Source of the DNA: an uncultured Verrucomicrobiales bacterium
GTDB taxonomy: Bacteria; Verrucomicrobiota; Verrucomicrobiia; Verrucomicrobiales; Akkermansiaceae
Assembly (NCBI GenBank): GCA_947039485.1
Contig: CAMQZC010000006.1
Span: 35,902-99,901, forward strand
Length of the DNA stretch: 64,000 nucleotides
Reading direction: 5' to 3'
The translations under genes and the position numbers were made by a program. Shown in pieces: positions 60,933 through 64,000 of this stretch; positions within the stretch are counted from its first letter, which is position 1; each line of letters opens with the position of its first letter. The notes beneath the pieces are model-generated. The model was given only the letters and a program-made list of their open reading frames with translations, had not been told where the DNA came from and did no database searches.

Positions 60933-62723
60933 ATGCCCGTATGCCCGCAGTGCACAACCAACTTCCACCATGGAGCCGAAGAACTCTGCCCTGCCTGCGG
61001 CTACCAGCTCGAGCTCTCAAGGCGCGTCTTTGGTGAGGGTCTTGTTGATTTCCCCCGCGTTCTTGACGCAGCAGGAGCACTCACCCATGCTCAGCGACAA
61101 AGCCTCATTAAGCAACTAGAGAGTCTGGAGCGTCGCATCAGCCCTGTCGCCCTAGGTATTTATATCACGGACCGTGGGCAGCAGCACGAGTTTCGCCCCC
61201 ACGCGCACTGGATACTCAACCACTGCAAGATACATCACCCCTCCTTTGGTCGCCGCAACCGCTTGCGTAGCATTGATGAGAGCCTTGTCAAAATCGACGT
61301 CAAGCGCAAGCCCGGTGGTGAGCGTCGCACAACGGCAAAGGAAATCCAGCCAAGCAAACTGCAAGATATCAAGCAGCGCTGCACGGAGTTTTATGAGTCT
61401 GCGCGAGCCCACTTCTCTAGCCCCATCCCCCCAGCTAGCCAAGAGTGGCTACTCATCCTCGTGATTGACATACAGCTTGAGACGGCCTGCTTCTGCTGGG
61501 GCTATGAGTTGGATGCTTATCTGAGCCCAGACACCCTCACGGGCGCCATCCGCGATGCTAGCTTCCAATTCCGAGAGCGAGACCTTCTCAGTGGCATCAG
61601 GCGCGTGATGAAAAAAGCCGTCGATCGCCTCGCCTCGCGAGCAGTCGATGTCAATCGACAGCTACGCAAGCACCGCAAGGAGCAAAAAAAGGACCAATCC
61701 ACCCGTTCAAAACGAGCGTTCAGCCCCATGTTTCTCGCCGCGCTCCTCTCCGCGCTCTCGCTCGGGGAGCTTGGCCGCGCTCAAAATGTCTCGATGAGCA
61801 GCTACCAGACGGCTGCGGGCTCTGCCGCTAGCCTCATGAAGCACCCCAGCTGGAGCGTGTCGGATTATAAGAAACTCATGGCAGGAGAACTCTGGGATGA
61901 CTACAAACATCTATTCTCAGACTTGCCTCAGCAGCAGTCAGTTGTGGATGAGGCAGCCTTGCTTCTCGTAGCCCCCCAGCTGCGCAACTCCTATAAGAAG
62001 CCTAGCCACAACGGCCTCATCGACCCGCAGCAGCTTCTCACTGGTCCGGAGAGCGAGGATGTGGAGAATTATCTAGGCTTTATCAACGCTAAGTCTAGAT
62101 ACAAGATTTATGTGAGCCTCTTTGCCGCGCAGCAAGAAGTGCCCCAGGAGATAGCGGCCCCACATCTCGTCACCTCCATTGCGCCAGCCCTGCAATATGC
62201 CCTTTTGCTGCAAATCCCCCTTGGTAATCCGGAAGCTGCTCAAATCGCCTTTCGCGAGATTCACCCTAGCGATGCCCAGCGTCAGCAATGGCTGCGCATC
62301 TTGCGCCAAGAGCTATCCCTCGGTAGTAATCAGCGAGAGAGTGTTCTGCGAGCCCTCTCCGCCATCGTTACTCAGCTCGCGCCCATGGCGGCGGAGCTCC
62401 CCATCATCAATAAGGATCGCAGCGACCACGCTGCCCCGATTGATTTGCCGCTGCGCGTCGCGCCTGAGGTGGTCAAGAAGAAGAGCTGGCAGAGCTATAT
62501 CCAGCACGAGGAGCTCTACCCTATCTACTACGCGTTAGCCTCGCTGCTACTCTCCATGACACTGCTTGCGCTCTGGCATATGTATCGATACCATTCCGCA
62601 CGCTTGATGGAGACAAAGCCCGATGTGCGCTTGCGCTCCCCCTATGGGGCATCCGTGAGTTATAGTGTCCGCTATCGCGAGGGGCGTGATAGTAAGCGCG
62701 ATCGAGGGCTACCCAAGCTTTAA
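60933..62723 (+). CDS. TPM-domain membrane protein with N-terminal zinc ribbon
   Basis: From the ATG at 60933 (MPVCPQC) it has 596 residues; ATGs at 60822 and 60918 are alternatives. A zinc ribbon CPQC...CPAC is at 4-24, followed by a TPM-like domain (about 40-180: VLDAAGALTHAQRQSLIKQL, PVALGIYITD). A hydrophobic segment (MFLAALLSALSLGEL, about 267-281) and a second near the C-terminus (IYYALASLLLSMTLLALWHM, about 530-550) suggest two membrane passes with a large loop between. TPM domains occur in phosphatases and in photosystem repair proteins; here the function is unknown. Confidence 0.72.
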   Translation: MPVCPQCTTNFHHGAEELCPACGYQLELSRRVFGEGLVDFPRVLDAAGALTHAQRQSLIKQLESLERRISPVALGIYITDRGQQHEFRPHAHWILNHCKIHHPSFGRRNRLRSIDESLVKIDVKRKPGGERRTTAKEIQPSKLQDIKQRCTEFYESARAHFSSPIPPASQEWLLILVIDIQLETACFCWGYELDAYLSPDTLTGAIRDASFQFRERDLLSGIRRVMKKAVDRLASRAVDVNRQLRKHRKEQKKDQSTRSKRAFSPMFLAALLSALSLGELGRAQNVSMSSYQTAAGSAASLMKHPSWSVSDYKKLMAGELWDDYKHLFSDLPQQQSVVDEAALLLVAPQLRNSYKKPSHNGLIDPQQLLTGPESEDVENYLGFINAKSRYKIYVSLFAAQQEVPQEIAAPHLVTSIAPALQYALLLQIPLGNPEAAQIAFREIHPSDAQRQQWLRILRQELSLGSNQRESVLRALSAIVTQLAPMAAELPIINKDRSDHAAPIDLPLRVAPEVVKKKSWQSYIQHEELYPIYYALASLLLSMTLLALWHMYRYHSARLMETKPDVRLRSPYGASVSYSVRYREGRDSKRDRGLPKL

Positions 62724-62731
62724 ATCAGCAA

Positions 62732-63700
62732 TTAGCTCTTGGGCGCAAAGTATCCGCGCTGTTTCTCAGAGATTGGCATTTTTGCCAGCTCCATGACGCG
62801 CAGCATCTCCTCCCAGACCAGACGCCTCTCTGCTCTGCTGGCTGATCGCAGTAGGAAGCTAGGGTGCTGAGTGATGGCGACATCAATATGGTCACGCTTA
62901 CGCGCGCTTGATTGATATTCCGCCAGAGGGAGGGCACCCATCTTGAGGACTCCACGAGCGGCAATGACCCCTAGGGCGACAATGACGCGGGGGCGGACCA
63001 AGTCAATTTCTGCATCCAATAGCGCTGCTGAAATTTGAATCTCGCGCGCATTGGGTGGGCGGTTGTTGGTGGTCTGGCGCGGCATAGAAGGGCGGAACTT
63101 GAGCAAATGCGTTAAATAAATGTCATCGCGTGTCAGTCCCATGGCCTTGAGCATCTCGTTGAGTTTCTTGCCAGCCTCACCCATGAAGGGCTGCCCTGCG
63201 AGTTCATCTTGATAATTGGGAGCATCCCCGACAAACATGATATCGGCCTCGCGATTGCCAACACCCCAGATGGCTTTGCTGCGCAGGCTGGTGAGAGATT
63301 TAATAGGATCCCAGTGGGGGAGGGCGCGCTCAAAGTAATCCCAGCGCGTCTGATTATCACCACTGGGGAGGCGGTAGAAGACCTCTTCGTCCTGCTCCGT
63401 CACGGGGCTGACCTTGGTGGCGGCCTCAAGCTCCGCGGCACTCATGATACTAATCGCGGGCGCGGGGCTTTGCTGGCTAGGCTCAGGGCTGGGGATTTGC
63501 TGCGCTGCAGGGCTATTGGGTTGCGCTGCTGGGCTTGGGGCCGCAAGAGGGAGAGGCCTGGGGGCGCTGGGGCTCTTGCCGCGTGCGGCGAGCATCCAGC
63601 TGCGCAGGATTTGGCGCGCTTCTTCGTCAATGGGCAAGCGCTCTTGACCTTGGGCAATGAGGGATTGTAGATAATCAGAGACGAGGTCGCGCGTTGTCAT
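62732..63700 (-). CDS. Uracil-DNA glycosylase homologue (family 4/5 fold) without any cysteine
   Basis: A 322-residue protein. The first 120 residues are Ala/Pro/Ser-rich and likely flexible. The glycosylase domain follows: FVGDAPNYQDELAGQPFMGEAGKKL for motif A (about 156-180), DIYLTHLLKFRPSMPRQTTNNRPPN, ALGVIAARG and the C-terminal ITQHPSFLLR motif with the catalytic His. Family 4 and 5 enzymes bind a [4Fe-4S] cluster through four cysteines; this protein has no cysteine at all, so it cannot. In motif A, Gly is replaced by Asn (GDAPN). It may still remove uracil, or have another role. The start at 63700 gives the conserved length. Confidence 0.85.
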   Translation of the reverse strand: MTTRDLVSDYLQSLIAQGQERLPIDEEARQILRSWMLAARGKSPSAPRPLPLAAPSPAAQPNSPAAQQIPSPEPSQQSPAPAISIMSAAELEAATKVSPVTEQDEEVFYRLPSGDNQTRWDYFERALPHWDPIKSLTSLRSKAIWGVGNREADIMFVGDAPNYQDELAGQPFMGEAGKKLNEMLKAMGLTRDDIYLTHLLKFRPSMPRQTTNNRPPNAREIQISAALLDAEIDLVRPRVIVALGVIAARGVLKMGALPLAEYQSSARKRDHIDVAITQHPSFLLRSASRAERRLVWEEMLRVMELAKMPISEKQRGYFAPKS

Positions 63701-63952
63701 AGTAGTGAAGGGGGGAAGGATAAGGACTTTGAATATCCGTAGAGCCGATTTTAACAGCTTGCATTGTGCTTGGCAAAGTAAAAATACCTACTCTATAGAG
63801 AGCTGTAGCTTCATTCATCGCTCAAAAACGTGAAAGAATGAGGTTTTGTCCCCAATATTGCAGGCATTGAGCTATGTCTGTCGATTAGTTGATATAATCA
63901 ATATCAAAAACCCTACAGAACAACAGTCGCTTATCTCGTTTTTCAAATAAAA
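63701..63952. other. Intergenic region before the last partial gene
   Basis: About 250 bp, AT-rich towards the right, without a convincing gene or terminator. GATATAATC near 63890 contains a TATAAT and could be a -10 box for the last gene. Confidence 0.45.
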
Positions 63953-64000
63953 ATGCAAAAAACATTAAAAAGCCTCTTGACCTTGGGTCCTTTTTTCTGT
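63953..64000 (+). CDS. Start of a probable secreted protein (3' partial)
   Basis: An ATG opens a frame that runs off the window edge. The 16 visible residues (MQKTLKSLLTLGPFFC) look like the first half of a signal peptide: basic n-region and hydrophobic core. No identity can be given. Confidence 0.45.
   Translation, partial: MQKTLKSLLTLGPFFC

Overview
This 64 kb window comes from a bacterial chromosome and is made almost entirely of ordinary housekeeping and metabolic genes. No transposase, integrated phage, CRISPR array or rRNA operon was seen. The best lineage guess is Verrucomicrobiota, probably near Akkermansia. The support is a large surface protein ending in a PEP-CTERM sorting signal, start codons almost without Shine-Dalgarno sequences, a DUF6941-type protein, and a typical gene set (class I KARI, MECR-type reductase, small SRP RNA). 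This is inference; no marker gene was compared.

Layout. 1-5.3 kb: the end of an unknown gene, an AT-rich intergenic region with several DnaA-box-like sites (possible replication origin), ribD, a metallophosphoesterase, a Sel1-repeat protein, a tyrosine phosphatase, the SRP RNA (ffs) and an RmlD-like reductase. 5.4-13.2 kb: aconitase, a flavin reductase, a Ser/Thr kinase paired with a membrane pseudokinase, a tiny Arm-domain-like protein, ribosomal protein L28 and a glycosyltransferase. 13.2-16.4 kb: exonuclease III, then an arsenic-type operon read leftward (arsR, arsC, an undescribed Cys-rich membrane protein, an ArsP-like permease). A tenfold hexanucleotide repeat fills the gap between arsC and the Cys-rich gene. 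16.5-24.6 kb: the PEP-CTERM surface protein, ndk, Hsp33, tRNA-Leu(CAG), a flavodoxin, an SprT-like protein, recA, cobalamin adenosyltransferase and queE. 24.6-35.6 kb: a degenerate Ppx/GppA-like protein, an enoyl reductase, RNase D, an ABC ATPase with a GntR regulator, ilvC, a free-standing degenerate B12-binding domain, guaB, a LysE exporter and mnmA. 35.7-46.1 kb: bioA-dnaB, parC, pgi and a 1,007-residue BspA-like surface protein with 31 repeats. 46.3-64 kb: an Ala-rich coiled-coil membrane protein, a four-gene leftward run (ispB-type prenyl synthase, cysE, a flavoprotein, a membrane protein), ahcY-folC, an ankyrin protein, yceD-rpmF, an M3 peptidase, a DUF6941 protein, a TPM-domain protein and a cysteine-free uracil-DNA glycosylase homologue.

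The genes serve many separate functions: genome maintenance (recA, dnaB, parC, xth, udg), translation (rpmB, rpmF, mnmA, queE, tRNA-Leu, ffs), and central, cofactor and amino-acid metabolism (acnA, pgi, ribD, bioA, folC, ilvC, cysE, ahcY, guaB). Many -10 boxes lie only 6-11 nt before the start codon, so leaderless or near-leaderless mRNAs appear common. The most interesting signals are the Cys-rich ars-operon protein with its repeat-filled leader, the probable origin, the orphan B12-domain protein, the degenerate Ppx/GppA protein, the kinase/pseudokinase pair and the cysteine-free UDG.
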